From DATEUP01 sp041485285 (GTDB lineage: Archaea; Thermoplasmatota; DTKX01; DATEUP01): a stretch of DNA of 26,245 nucleotides. A program made the translations under genes and the position numbers. The notes under the pieces were generated by a model. The model was not told the origin of the DNA, did no database searches, and worked only from the letters and a program-made list of their open reading frames with translations. This document shows positions 6,900-15,800 of this stretch, one piece after another (position 1 is the first letter of the stretch; each line of letters begins with the position of its first letter). The DNA lies in the NCBI GenBank assembly GCA_041485285.1, contig JBGPJF010000030.1:1-26245 (forward strand). The letters run 5' to 3'.

Positions 6900-9800
6900 T
6901 CACTCGTGGTCGTCGGCAAGCTCGCCCTCAGAGGACTCCCCGCGCAGCGACGCACGCGAGCCCTCCGTGGGCGGGGCTTGACCCCGGGCGCGCCGGCCGC
7001 CGCGCGGCCGGCCCTCGGCCTGTGACCCGACGCCCGCGTCCGCCTCCCCTTCGGCCTGCGTGGCCGTTAGCGACGCCGAGGCCTCGCCCACCTCCGAAAA
7101 GTCATCGCGCCGGCCCCCCCGCCAAGCCGTGGGCGGGTTGAGTGCGGGGTCCAGCGTCCGGGCATCCTCGTCATTGTCGTGGCGCTTCCCGGCACCCATG
7201 CGCCGTCCAAGGACGAGGGCGACCGCGGCGGCCACGAGCAGCAGCAGGATCCACAGGCCGGTCGCGTCGCCCGCGGAGGTGGTGGCGCCCGCCGCCGGGT
7301 TGACCTGCACATCGTAGGTGAAGTTGGCAAACGCCGACCCGTCGGACGCCTCGATGACGACCGTGTACACACCGGCGCTTGCAAGCGGCGGCGTCCAAAC
7401 GAGCTCGTTGTTGAGCACGCTCATCCCCGCGGGCCCCGACACGAGGCGCAGCGTCACGTGGTCGCCCGCGTCGGCGTCCGTGGCCGTGAGCGGCCAGGTG
7501 ATGTGGACGCCCTCGACGGCCGACCCAACCGGCCCGCGCGTGATGCGAGGCGCCCCGTTGACGTGGATCGCTAGGGTCGCGAAGGCGGCGTTGCCCGAGG
7601 CGTCCGTCGCCGTTACATTGATCGAGTAGGCGCCGGGGGCATCGAAGGTGTAGTCGAGCGTCGCGCCGATGCGCGAGATGGGCGTGCCTCCTTGCGTGAA
7701 GCGCCAGACGACCGTCACCGCGGAGGACGGATCGTTGTCGGTAGAGCCCGTCGCGTCAAGGCGCATGACGGCGCCCTGGTTGACGGCCGCGCTTGCGCCC
7801 GTGACCACCAGCGTGGGGGCGGTCGTGTCCTTGATGAGGACTTGGCGCGCCACGGAGGCGTTGTTGCCCGAGCGGTCGGTGACCTTGAGCGTCACCGTGT
7901 GGAGGCCGGGCGTGGCGAAAGTCATGAACGGCGACGTCCCGGCGGCAGTGTCGAACCCGCTTGGACCGGTCGACGACCACAGGTACGTGAGCGGGGCGCC
8001 CGAGTTGTCCGACGCGCCAGACCCGTTCAGGCCGAGCGCGACGTCTTCGGGCCACTCGGTGGGGATCGTGAAGTCGGCCGTAGGGTCGGTGAGGTCGGCC
8101 ACGACGACCGTGAACGAGCGCTGGGCGATGTTCGCCAGCCGGTCGTGCACCGTCAAGATGACCGTGAAGTTGCCCGGGTCAACAAACACGAACGTCGGGG
8201 AGACCCCGTCAAGGGTGACCGCACCGCCGGCCACGCCGACGGCCCACGAGAACACGAGCTCGTCGTCGAGGTCGCTGACCGCGGCGCCGGGCATGACGAA
8301 GGGCGCGTCCTCATCGACGAAGTAGGGGTCGGCGATGCCGCTCACGTCCGGCTCGGTGCCGTCCACGCAGACGACCCGGGTGACCGAGGTCTCGAGGCCC
8401 ACGTCGTCGCGGACCGTCACGGTGAGGTCGTAGCACCCGTCGGACCAGCCGGAGGTCGAGAGCGCGCGGTTGGCGCCGCCCGCCGCCAGGGAGCCGGTGC
8501 GCGCCGTGCCGCCGCCCACGGGCACGGCCGTGTAGTTGGCGAGGAAGATCCCCGAGTCATCCTGCGCATCATAGTGGAGGATGTCTCCGGGGCGCACGAA
8601 GATCGGCGAGCCGGGCTCGACGAACGAGAGCGAGGGCGCCGTGGCGTCCACGTTGAACGTCCAGAGGTAGCTGAACACGTTGCCGACCGTGTCGGTGGCC
8701 GTGATCGCAAGCGTGTGCAGGCCGTCGCCGAGCCCCGCGGTGGAGACCGTGATCGAGGAGCCCGTGAGGAGCGCGCCGTCGAGGAGGGCGTCCATGCGCA
8801 GGAAGTGGGAGTCGGAGGCGGTGAGTTGGATCGCCGCGCCGCGGGCAAAGGCCCCGGTGCCCAGCGTCGGGAACGCGGTGACGACTGGGGGCGTGCCGTC
8901 GACGGTGAAGGTCGCGACCACCGATGCGGTGGGCGCGTACAAGTCGTACGCCACGATGGTGATCGTGACCACGCCGTCGGCCCACAGCGATGTGTCGACG
9001 TCGTGCGGGTAGACCACGCTGCCGGCCTCGCCGGTGTCCGTCAACCAGTCGACGAACGAGAAGTAGTTGGAGACCGAGAAGTTGATGGCCGTGCCGGGGC
9101 GGATCAGCGAGCCGTTCATGGGCGAGGTGAGCCACGCGCCGGGCGGCCACGGGTCCATGAGCGGGAAGTAGTCGAAGCTGACGCCGGCGCCGCCGACATC
9201 ATAGGCGGAGTCGGCAAGGCCGTCGTACCCCGCCGTGTTCTGCGAGGGCCCCGTGAGCCGGTCGAGCAGCGTGGGCGCGGCCCACGAGTAGAAGTTCCCG
9301 CCGGCCGGGAAGCCGCCGTCCCAGCTGCCCTGGCCGCCGGGGTTGTCGATCCCGGTGCCGTAGAAGTTCGAGTGGCGGATGGAGAAGTTGTTGGAGGTAG
9401 CCTCGAAGAGCGCGGCCGCGACCAGCCCCGAGGTGAAGTTGCACTCGATGGCGGTGGCGCCGTCGGCGTTCACGAAGCGGGCGCCCCACGAGCGCTCGGA
9501 GGCGAAGTCGCTGTGGAAGAGGTTCGCCGACGAGGGGCTGTTGAAGTACGCGCCGGGGCCGAGGAAGCTTGCGAACGACGAGTCGCGGATGTCGACGGTG
9601 GCGAAGTTCCCGTTGTAGAAGCCGTCGATGCCCGCGTTCGTTACCGCGGCGCGGGTGACGTTCGTCGAACTGAAGGTGACATAGATGCCGTAGTCGAACC
9701 CGTCGATGCGGAGGTTGCTGAAGGTGCTGCCGAAAACGAGGTTCAAGTCGACACCGCGCCCGCCCGACGCTGCATTCGGGCCGGAGGTGAGCGTGAGCCG

Positions 9801-12251
9801 GTCAGCTAGTGCGTTGCTGAGCGTCCCCAGGTGGAACGCGATGATGCCGGGGAAGCCCACCGTGACGTTCGAGGCGCGGAAGCGGTCGCTCTGGTCGGCG
9901 TAGACGCCGCGGGCCGGGGTCCGGCCGGCCACCAGGATGTCGATCACCAGTCCGTCGGGGGAGCGGTCGAACGTAATGGGGTTGCCAAAGGTCGAGGCGT
10001 ACGCGCTGCGGATGGTGGTGAAGGGGCTCTGCACGATGTTGTACGCCGTGAGGTTCGACGACACGTTCGTGCGCTCGATGAGCGTGCGGGTGGCCATCTG
10101 CAGGTCGAAGCCGACGCGCGTGTTGTTCAGGGCGAAGTCCTGGAAAGTCACGTCTTGGCTGTTCGTGACGTATGCACCGCGGAAGCCGCCCGTGAAGGTC
10201 ACATCGCGCACGGTTACGGTGTTGGAGAGGTCGACCACAATCGCGTTGCTCGTCGCCTCGACAAACGCGGCCGTGATCCCGTCGGCCGTGACCAGGGCGC
10301 TGTTGCGGACAAGGAGCAGCGTCCGGCTCCAAGCCCCTCCATCCGAGAGGTTGGCAATGGTAATTCGCTGGGAGTAAAAGAGCTGCAGAACGTTGGCGGT
10401 GGGTCCGGCCACCGTGTCGACGGAGGCGCCCGTCACGTTGTCGAAGACCACGGCGGCCAGCGATAGCGGGACGGTAACGTTGCGCAGCGTGAGTGCGCTG
10501 CTGTTGCGGAAATAGAGCCCGAATGAGCCGTTGCCCATGACGGACGAGTCGGTGATGGCCACATTGCGCGCGAGCACGCCGTTCACGCCGTACCAGGCGC
10601 TTGTCTGCGCCACCCCCGACGCGGTGACATTCGAGACGTTGATGAGGAAAATCTGGCCGGCGCCCGCCGGGATCACCACGTCGGTTACGTTGAGCAGGTA
10701 GTAGACGGGGTGGCCGTCGATCGTGTTCGTGGTGGTCACCGCGTTCCAGTTCTGGGGGAGGTCGGTGCCCGCAAGCTCGATGTTGATCCCGTTGCGGACG
10801 GCGACCATCACATTGTCGGTCACCCATGCTTGCGTGATGAAGCCGGCAAAGGCGGTGTTTGAAAGGTTCGTGAATGTGTTTCGGGCGATGACAAAGGCAG
10901 TGTCAGGGCGGGCGGCGCTGCCGCCAAGGGCAAGGCCCGACCCCGCGTTTTGCACCCTGCAATCGACCACGGTGACATTCGACCATGCGACCGCTCCGGA
11001 CGGCGTGAGGCCGATGGCGGCGTTGGTGATGTTCGTGAAGGTGATGTTCGCGAAGCGGTGGTTGCTCTGGGTCCCGGCGTTTGGCGCGGAGGTGGTGACC
11101 CCGGCGGCGGAGCCGGTCACGCTACCGCCGTCCCACAGGATCGGCCCGCCGTCGGCGTTCTTGCGCACGGCTACGACGGAGTTGCCCGAAAAGGTCACGT
11201 TGGCCATGGTGAGGACGTTGCCGGCGTGGTACACGCCCGTGGGCGCGTTGCGCACGGAGGAGTTGGTGAGCGTCAGGTCTCCGTCGTTGATGGCGAGGCC
11301 GTAGGTGCCGGCACCGACGATGGTGGCGCCGTCAACGACCGCGCTCGACCCGAGCACGCCGAATTGGTAGAACCCGACGGTGGCGAAGTTCTGCAGGATG
11401 ATGTTCCGGTAGGAGGCCGAGAAGGCCGTGTCCTGGACCACCGTGTAGGTCGCGTTTTCGGAGAACAGGTTGGTGAAGGCCACGTTGTTGGAGCCCGCGG
11501 ACACGTTCAGCCCTGCGGTCGCGGCCGACCCCTGGAGGGTGATATTGGCAAAAGCGCTGCTTGTGACCGTCGTGAACAGCTTGTACGCTCCGCCTGCGGC
11601 GGCGCTCGTGATGGTGAGCCCGTCCACGTCGTAGAGCGAGCCGGTGAAGTTCGCGCCCGGCGAGGTCGAGACGGCCACGTTGCGGATGAACACCGAGGTC
11701 CCGCGCAGGTCGATGCCTGGGACCGCCGCGCCCGCGTGGGTGACGCTGACCCCCCGGATCGCGGTGCGGAGCATCCCGGCGTTGAGCGCGAGCGCCGACC
11801 CGCTGTTCGTGCGCAGCGTGAGGTTGGTGAGGTTGGTGTCGGAGGCCGCCAGGCGAAGGGCGGGGCCAACGGCCAGCCCGTCGAGGATGACGCCGGAGGT
11901 CGAGTCGCCGATCAACGAGATGCCGTCCGTCGTGAGGTTCCACGAGATGTTGTACGTCCCGTTGCGGATGACGATGACATCGCTGGGGACGATGCCCGGC
12001 AAGGAGAGCACCGTCTGGATGGCCATCCACTGGCAGGAGGCGGGCGCGTCGGCGCTGAGGCTCGCGTTGACTTCATAGTATCCGTTGGGGCACGTGTCGT
12101 CGGAGGCCGAGGCGCTGCCGCCAAGGGCGAGGACGACGGCGAGGCCGGCAAGCAGGAGAGCGGCCCCGGCGAGGTGCCGGACCGAGAACTCGGAGGGGGC
12201 GGTGACTTTGTTTTGGTCGGTGGTTCGCGTGCGCTCGTGGTTTGCTGTCAT
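6900..12251 (-). CDS. Giant exported beta-helix / PKD surface protein with C-terminal membrane anchor
   Basis: A 1783-residue surface protein. Residues 1-50 contain a polar leader and a hydrophobic stretch ending ALGGSASAS, a signal peptide or anchor. Residues about 60-1030 are a right-handed parallel beta-helix, shown by endless NVTV, ITNSSV, LTLTN type rungs (PbH1/NosD-like). Ig-like modules follow at about 1040-1290, then three PKD-type domains starting near 1307, 1397 and 1479, and a cadherin/He_PIG-like module at 1567-1650. A single membrane helix (GLWILLLLVAAAVALVLG, near 1665-1685) is followed by a ~97-residue acidic, low-complexity cytoplasmic tail. N-x-S/T sequons are abundant. Likely role: adhesion or carbohydrate binding; no catalytic residues were identified. 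ATG 12251 is preferred over an upstream in-frame GTG (12356) because it sits just before the basic leader and downstream of the box at 12292-12299. Confidence 0.85.
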   Translation of the reverse strand: MTANHERTRTTDQNKVTAPSEFSVRHLAGAALLLAGLAVVLALGGSASASDDTCPNGYYEVNASLSADAPASCQWMAIQTVLSLPGIVPSDVIVIRNGTYNISWNLTTDGISLIGDSTSGVILDGLAVGPALRLAASDTNLTNLTLRTNSGSALALNAGMLRTAIRGVSVTHAGAAVPGIDLRGTSVFIRNVAVSTSPGANFTGSLYDVDGLTITSAAAGGAYKLFTTVTSSAFANITLQGSAATAGLNVSAGSNNVAFTNLFSENATYTVVQDTAFSASYRNIILQNFATVGFYQFGVLGSSAVVDGATIVGAGTYGLAINDGDLTLTNSSVRNAPTGVYHAGNVLTMANVTFSGNSVVAVRKNADGGPILWDGGSVTGSAAGVTTSAPNAGTQSNHRFANITFTNITNAAIGLTPSGAVAWSNVTVVDCRVQNAGSGLALGGSAARPDTAFVIARNTFTNLSNTAFAGFITQAWVTDNVMVAVRNGINIELAGTDLPQNWNAVTTTNTIDGHPVYYLLNVTDVVIPAGAGQIFLINVSNVTASGVAQTSAWYGVNGVLARNVAITDSSVMGNGSFGLYFRNSSALTLRNVTVPLSLAAVVFDNVTGASVDTVAGPTANVLQLFYSQRITIANLSDGGAWSRTLLLVRNSALVTADGITAAFVEATSNAIVVDLSNTVTVRDVTFTGGFRGAYVTNSQDVTFQDFALNNTRVGFDLQMATRTLIERTNVSSNLTAYNIVQSPFTTIRSAYASTFGNPITFDRSPDGLVIDILVAGRTPARGVYADQSDRFRASNVTVGFPGIIAFHLGTLSNALADRLTLTSGPNAASGGRGVDLNLVFGSTFSNLRIDGFDYGIYVTFSSTNVTRAAVTNAGIDGFYNGNFATVDIRDSSFASFLGPGAYFNSPSSANLFHSDFASERSWGARFVNADGATAIECNFTSGLVAAALFEATSNNFSIRHSNFYGTGIDNPGGQGSWDGGFPAGGNFYSWAAPTLLDRLTGPSQNTAGYDGLADSAYDVGGAGVSFDYFPLMDPWPPGAWLTSPMNGSLIRPGTAINFSVSNYFSFVDWLTDTGEAGSVVYPHDVDTSLWADGVVTITIVAYDLYAPTASVVATFTVDGTPPVVTAFPTLGTGAFARGAAIQLTASDSHFLRMDALLDGALLTGSSITVSTAGLGDGLHTLAITATDTVGNVFSYLWTFNVDATAPSLSFVEPGSPIFVRPGDILHYDAQDDSGIFLANYTAVPVGGGTARTGSLAAGGANRALSTSGWSDGCYDLTVTVRDDVGLETSVTRVVCVDGTEPDVSGIADPYFVDEDAPFVMPGAAVSDLDDELVFSWAVGVAGGAVTLDGVSPTFVFVDPGNFTVILTVHDRLANIAQRSFTVVVADLTDPTADFTIPTEWPEDVALGLNGSGASDNSGAPLTYLWSSTGPSGFDTAAGTSPFMTFATPGLHTVTLKVTDRSGNNASVARQVLIKDTTAPTLVVTGASAAVNQGAVMRLDATGSTDNDPSSAVTVVWRFTQGGTPISRIGATLDYTFDAPGAYSINVTATDASGNAAFATLAIHVNGAPRITRGPVGSAVEGVHITWPLTATDADAGDHVTLRLVSGPAGMSVLNNELVWTPPLASAGVYTVVIEASDGSAFANFTYDVQVNPAAGATTSAGDATGLWILLLLVAAAVALVLGRRMGAGKRHDNDEDARTLDPALNPPTAWRGGRRDDFSEVGEASASLTATQAEGEADAGVGSQAEGRPRGGRRARGQAPPTEGSRASLRGESSEGELADDHE

Positions 12252-12291
12252 GATAGGCCCCCCCGCGGAGTACGCGGCGATGGGGAAGGCG

Positions 12292-12299
12292 CTTAAAAA
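12292..12299 (-). promoter_or_regulatory. TATA box for the beta-helix gene
   Basis: TTTTTAAG on the minus strand, about 44 bases before the ATG at 12251. It predicts a ~19-base leader ending in a run of seven G, six bases before the ATG. Confidence 0.5.
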
Positions 12300-12374
12300 G
12301 GACGTAGAGGGGGTTCCTTGATTCCCGCTGGCGGGGGGCCCTGGGGCGGAAGTCAAGCCGGGACCGCCCCCTCG

Positions 12375-12385
12375 AATTGATCATT
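12375..12385 (+). promoter_or_regulatory. TATA-like box for the small unknown gene
   Basis: AATTGATCATT, centred about 26 bases before the ATG at 12406. The position fits a leaderless transcript. Confidence 0.45.
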
Positions 12386-12405
12386 CGTGGCCCGATTTGG
12401 AAGCC

Positions 12406-12777
12406 ATGGGCCGCACGCGGGGGAGCTTCGTTCTGCCGGGGGTTGCCCCGCCGTCGGTGATTGCCACGGTGGCGCAATTTGCCGGGGCAAACGGATTCGC
12501 GATGATGTACACCGCGCCCAATCAGGTCGTGATCTCGCGCGGCAGCGTAATGATGTACGGCAAGCAGACGGTCATCGTCACGGTTTTCGATGGGCCGCAA
12601 GGGGCGGCCGTGGCCGTCGAGGCCTGGATCGAGATCGCCTTGTGGGGAGAGTTCGACGCGAACCCCCGCGTGTTCGTGGGCGCATTCCCACGGCGGGCGC
12701 TGTGGAAGGTGCTCACCCATCTTGCCGAAGCGCTCGGAGCGCCGGGCGTCGCCACCAGCTTCCACCATGGCGGGTGA
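12406..12777 (+). CDS. Small conserved-looking protein of unknown function
   Basis: A 123-residue soluble protein I do not recognise. It shows an alternating beta pattern: VVISRGSVMMYGKQTVIVTVFDG, then AVAVEAWIEIALWGEF, then a terminal amphipathic helix (RRALWKVLTHLAEALG). The order strand-strand-strand-helix recalls small SRPBCC-like or ligand-binding folds, but this is only an impression. The frame has balanced amino acid composition, unlike the overlapping Arg-rich frame in which the next gene could be extended leftward to 12387, so this one is the real gene. A TTG three codons earlier is possible. It starts divergently from the beta-helix gene and ends 110 bases before the C25 mosaic gene. 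Confidence 0.65.
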   Translation: MGRTRGSFVLPGVAPPSVIATVAQFAGANGFAMMYTAPNQVVISRGSVMMYGKQTVIVTVFDGPQGAAVAVEAWIEIALWGEFDANPRVFVGAFPRRALWKVLTHLAEALGAPGVATSFHHGG

Positions 12778-12861
12778 ACGCGCCCCCGCTGGATGCGGCG
12801 GCCCCCTTCCCGGCAAGGCCGCCATGTTCGAGCATTGACCGAAGGTTGGGCGCTTCCAAGG

Positions 12862-12869
12862 AATTATCA
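12862..12869 (+). promoter_or_regulatory. TATA-like box for the C25 mosaic gene
   Basis: AATTATCA, centred about 22 bases before the ATG at 12888 and 16 before that at 12882. The spacing favours 12888 as the start of a leaderless message. Confidence 0.45.
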
Positions 12870-12887
12870 TCCGCCCGCCGCATGCCG

Positions 12888-15800
12888 ATGATTCAGCAAC
12901 CTGGGGGCGGCGGGAAGCCCCAGGGGGAACTCGACTTGCAAAGCAACGGCGAACTTGAATCGGCGGAGATGGAGACGGGAAGGGCCGGAACGCGGAACGT
13001 TGCGTGGCGTGGAAACCCGGCGCGAGGCAAACGCCGCATCCTCCACGTCGTGACAGCGCTCACGATGGTGCTAAGCTCGCTGCTGCCGGGCGCGATGCCC
13101 GCCGGGGCTGTGCAGGACGGCGGGGGCGAGGCGCCACCGCCCGACGCGCAAGCGCAGTTCTCGCTGATTGACAAGAACATCAGCCTCCAGATTACGCTCC
13201 AGGCCTCGCTGGCGGCGATCATGATCCCGAACCTCATTGAGGCGCGTAAGGGCTCGAACGAAGCGGACGCGATCGGCGCGCTGCGGACGATCGCCACGGC
13301 GCAGTCGCTCTTCCGGGAAGGCGACAAGGACGGCGACGGGGTGTATGACTATGCGGTGAACCTCACGGAGCTCTTCGACAGGAACGGCAGTTCGCTGATC
13401 GACGATGTGCTGGGTTCGGGGGCGAAGCAGGGGTACTACTTCGAGGTGAACGCGCACCTGTCGCCGATCAACAATACAAGCTTCGTGTGGAACGGGACGG
13501 CCCAGCCTGCGGGCCCCGGAAGGACGGGCGTCCGGTCGTTCTACATCGACGAGACCGGCATCCTCCTCGGACGCGACTGCGGCGCCGCGAACAACACGAG
13601 CGACAAGCTGCCCGAGATCACCCCGCCGATGCCGGGCGTGCGGATCGACTACGGGAGCTGCGAGGCGGCCGGGGAAACGGTCCGCGGGATTCTGATAGGC
13701 CTGCTCTCCGCGATGGATGTGCTGACGGGCGGCGAGACGCTGCCGGCCGTGCGCTTTGCGCTTGCCAACATGGACAGCGACATGATCGCCGCCATGCTCG
13801 AAGGCCTTGATGCCGACGGCAGCGGCGGGATCTCGTTCCAAGACCTGCTGGAGGACCCGGCCGTCCTTGACCAGCGGTTCGCGAACATGATGGCGGGAGA
13901 CCCGAGCAAGCCCTCCGGGGGGAACTCCTCGATCGGGTCGTTCTTCGACGTATTCACGGACTTCTCGAGGGATATGGCCATGTTCCTGCGCCTCGGCGAG
14001 GCCAACGAAATCGTTGACTTCGAGGTCCCGATCACGACGGCGGCGGCGACAGCCGCCGCGGACATCACGGCGCTCATCGACGAGACGCCCTCCCTCGACC
14101 ACCTAAAGTGCTACGCGGCCGCCGGGACCTCGGTGGACGATGTGGTCACCCTGCAGGACGAATTCGATGTGGAGGCGGGCACGACGATGAAAGCGAAGGT
14201 GCTTGCGCCGCAGGCGTTCTGCAACCCCACGAAGAAGACGCTGCCGGACGGCACGGCAACCGACATCAGAAACATGGACGGCCACCTAACGGGCTACAAG
14301 ATCCAGTCGGTGTTTGACGTCGCCGCGATGGCCCGGACGGTCGCAGCCTACAACCAGTTCGGCGACCGCCAGGTCCTGAAGGTGGGCGCGCCCACACTCC
14401 TCTTGGTGCCCACCCAGAAGGTTAAGGTCGACGGCGGCGAGCCGAGCGAAGGCGGTGGAGTGCCCGAGGGCCTCGACCACTTCAAGTGCTACGCCGTATC
14501 GGGCGCCCCGTCGCTGGCGACCACCGTGAAGCTGCATGACCAGTTCGACGCGGGCACCACGACGGTGGGGAACACGACCGTGCTGCAGGCCGCGCTGCTG
14601 TGCAACCCGGCGCGGAAGATCCATGTGGACTTCGAGCACAACACGACGGTAGGCATCGAGAACGCGGCCGCGCACCTTGTGTGCTACAACGTTCGGTCAC
14701 CCCGGCACGCGCGGGACCTCGAAGTAAACAACCAGTTCGGCGACGGCCAGAAGGTCACGACGGGCGACGCGGTCTACCTCTGCGTGCCGTCGGTCGTGCG
14801 GCTCCCGCACCCGAACCCGCAGGTGCTCCAGGCGTTCGACATCCTGCAGGTCCAACTGGCGGCCTCGGGCACGTTCATGCACGAGCTCGGCCACTCGCTC
14901 GGCCTCAAGCACCTCAACGACTCCAAGCAGGAGTACGCCGAGGGCGCGATTTGCATGGCGGTGGACAGCATGGAGTCCTTCCGCCAGTTCTCGCAGGATC
15001 TGCGCGCGGGGACCAACAACAACGGTCAGGGTGGCGACAACGGCGGCGGCAATGGGTGGAACGGGCACCAGCACCACGACGACGACGGGGACGGTGTCGA
15101 CGACAAGGACAACGGCGTGGGCCACGAGAGGTTCGGCGGCGGCGGGGGGACGCCGGGCGGGCAGCAGCCGCCGGACCCCGGCGTTGTGGCGCTCGCCGAG
15201 GACATGTTCAACCGCGGCAGTGCGATTGAAAGCAGCTTCTTCGATGTGTTCTTTGACGTCTTCTTCGACGTCTTCGTGCGGGCGTCGCCCTGCTTCGACG
15301 GCCGGGCCGGCCTGTTGCCCGCCATTGACATCGCGGTCTCGGACAACACGGTCTTCGAGGCAACGGTGAACTTCGGCACGCCGCAATTCGAGACGATGAT
15401 GGGCGGCGGCCAGACCTTCACGCAATTCACGATGCCCGGGATGGACGTCCACTCGGGCACGCCCGGCATCCCGGCCATCCCCTACTTGCGCGCGCTGGTT
15501 GCAGTGCCCGAGGGCGCCACGGCCAGTTTCTTCGACCCTCCCGCCCCGATCCGCGGGATGACCGTGCAAGCCAACCTCTTCCCCTTCCAAGGCGAGGCTG
15601 CCGACGCGGCCAACGACGGCAACGACACGCGCGGCGACGGCAGTTTCAACGACACTTTCGCCAACCCGCCGTTTGTCATCGACACGAAAGCGTATCAGAC
15701 CGACGCGCTGTTCCCGCCGGACCCCTGCAGGCTCACGCCCATGGGCAAGTTCCGCGACCTCAACATGGCCCAGCTCATCTGCGCGGGGGGGTCGTACAAC

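Noticed and set aside
7692..9809. 705-codon open frame on the plus strand inside the beta-helix gene
   Set aside because: Composition is dominated by Arg, Gly, Val, Glu and Asp, as expected for the antisense of a GC-rich gene. No domain or start signal is present.
10950..12296. 448-codon plus-strand frame opposite the beta-helix gene
   Set aside because: Low-complexity antisense shadow with repeated RG/VG/DG. The minus-strand frame has coherent beta-helix repeats and a signal peptide.
12387..12887. Extension of the C25 mosaic reading frame leftward to 12387
   Set aside because: The extra residues are Arg/Gly/His-rich and overlap the plausible small gene at 12406-12777 in another frame. A TATA-like box and ATG near 12888 explain the start better.
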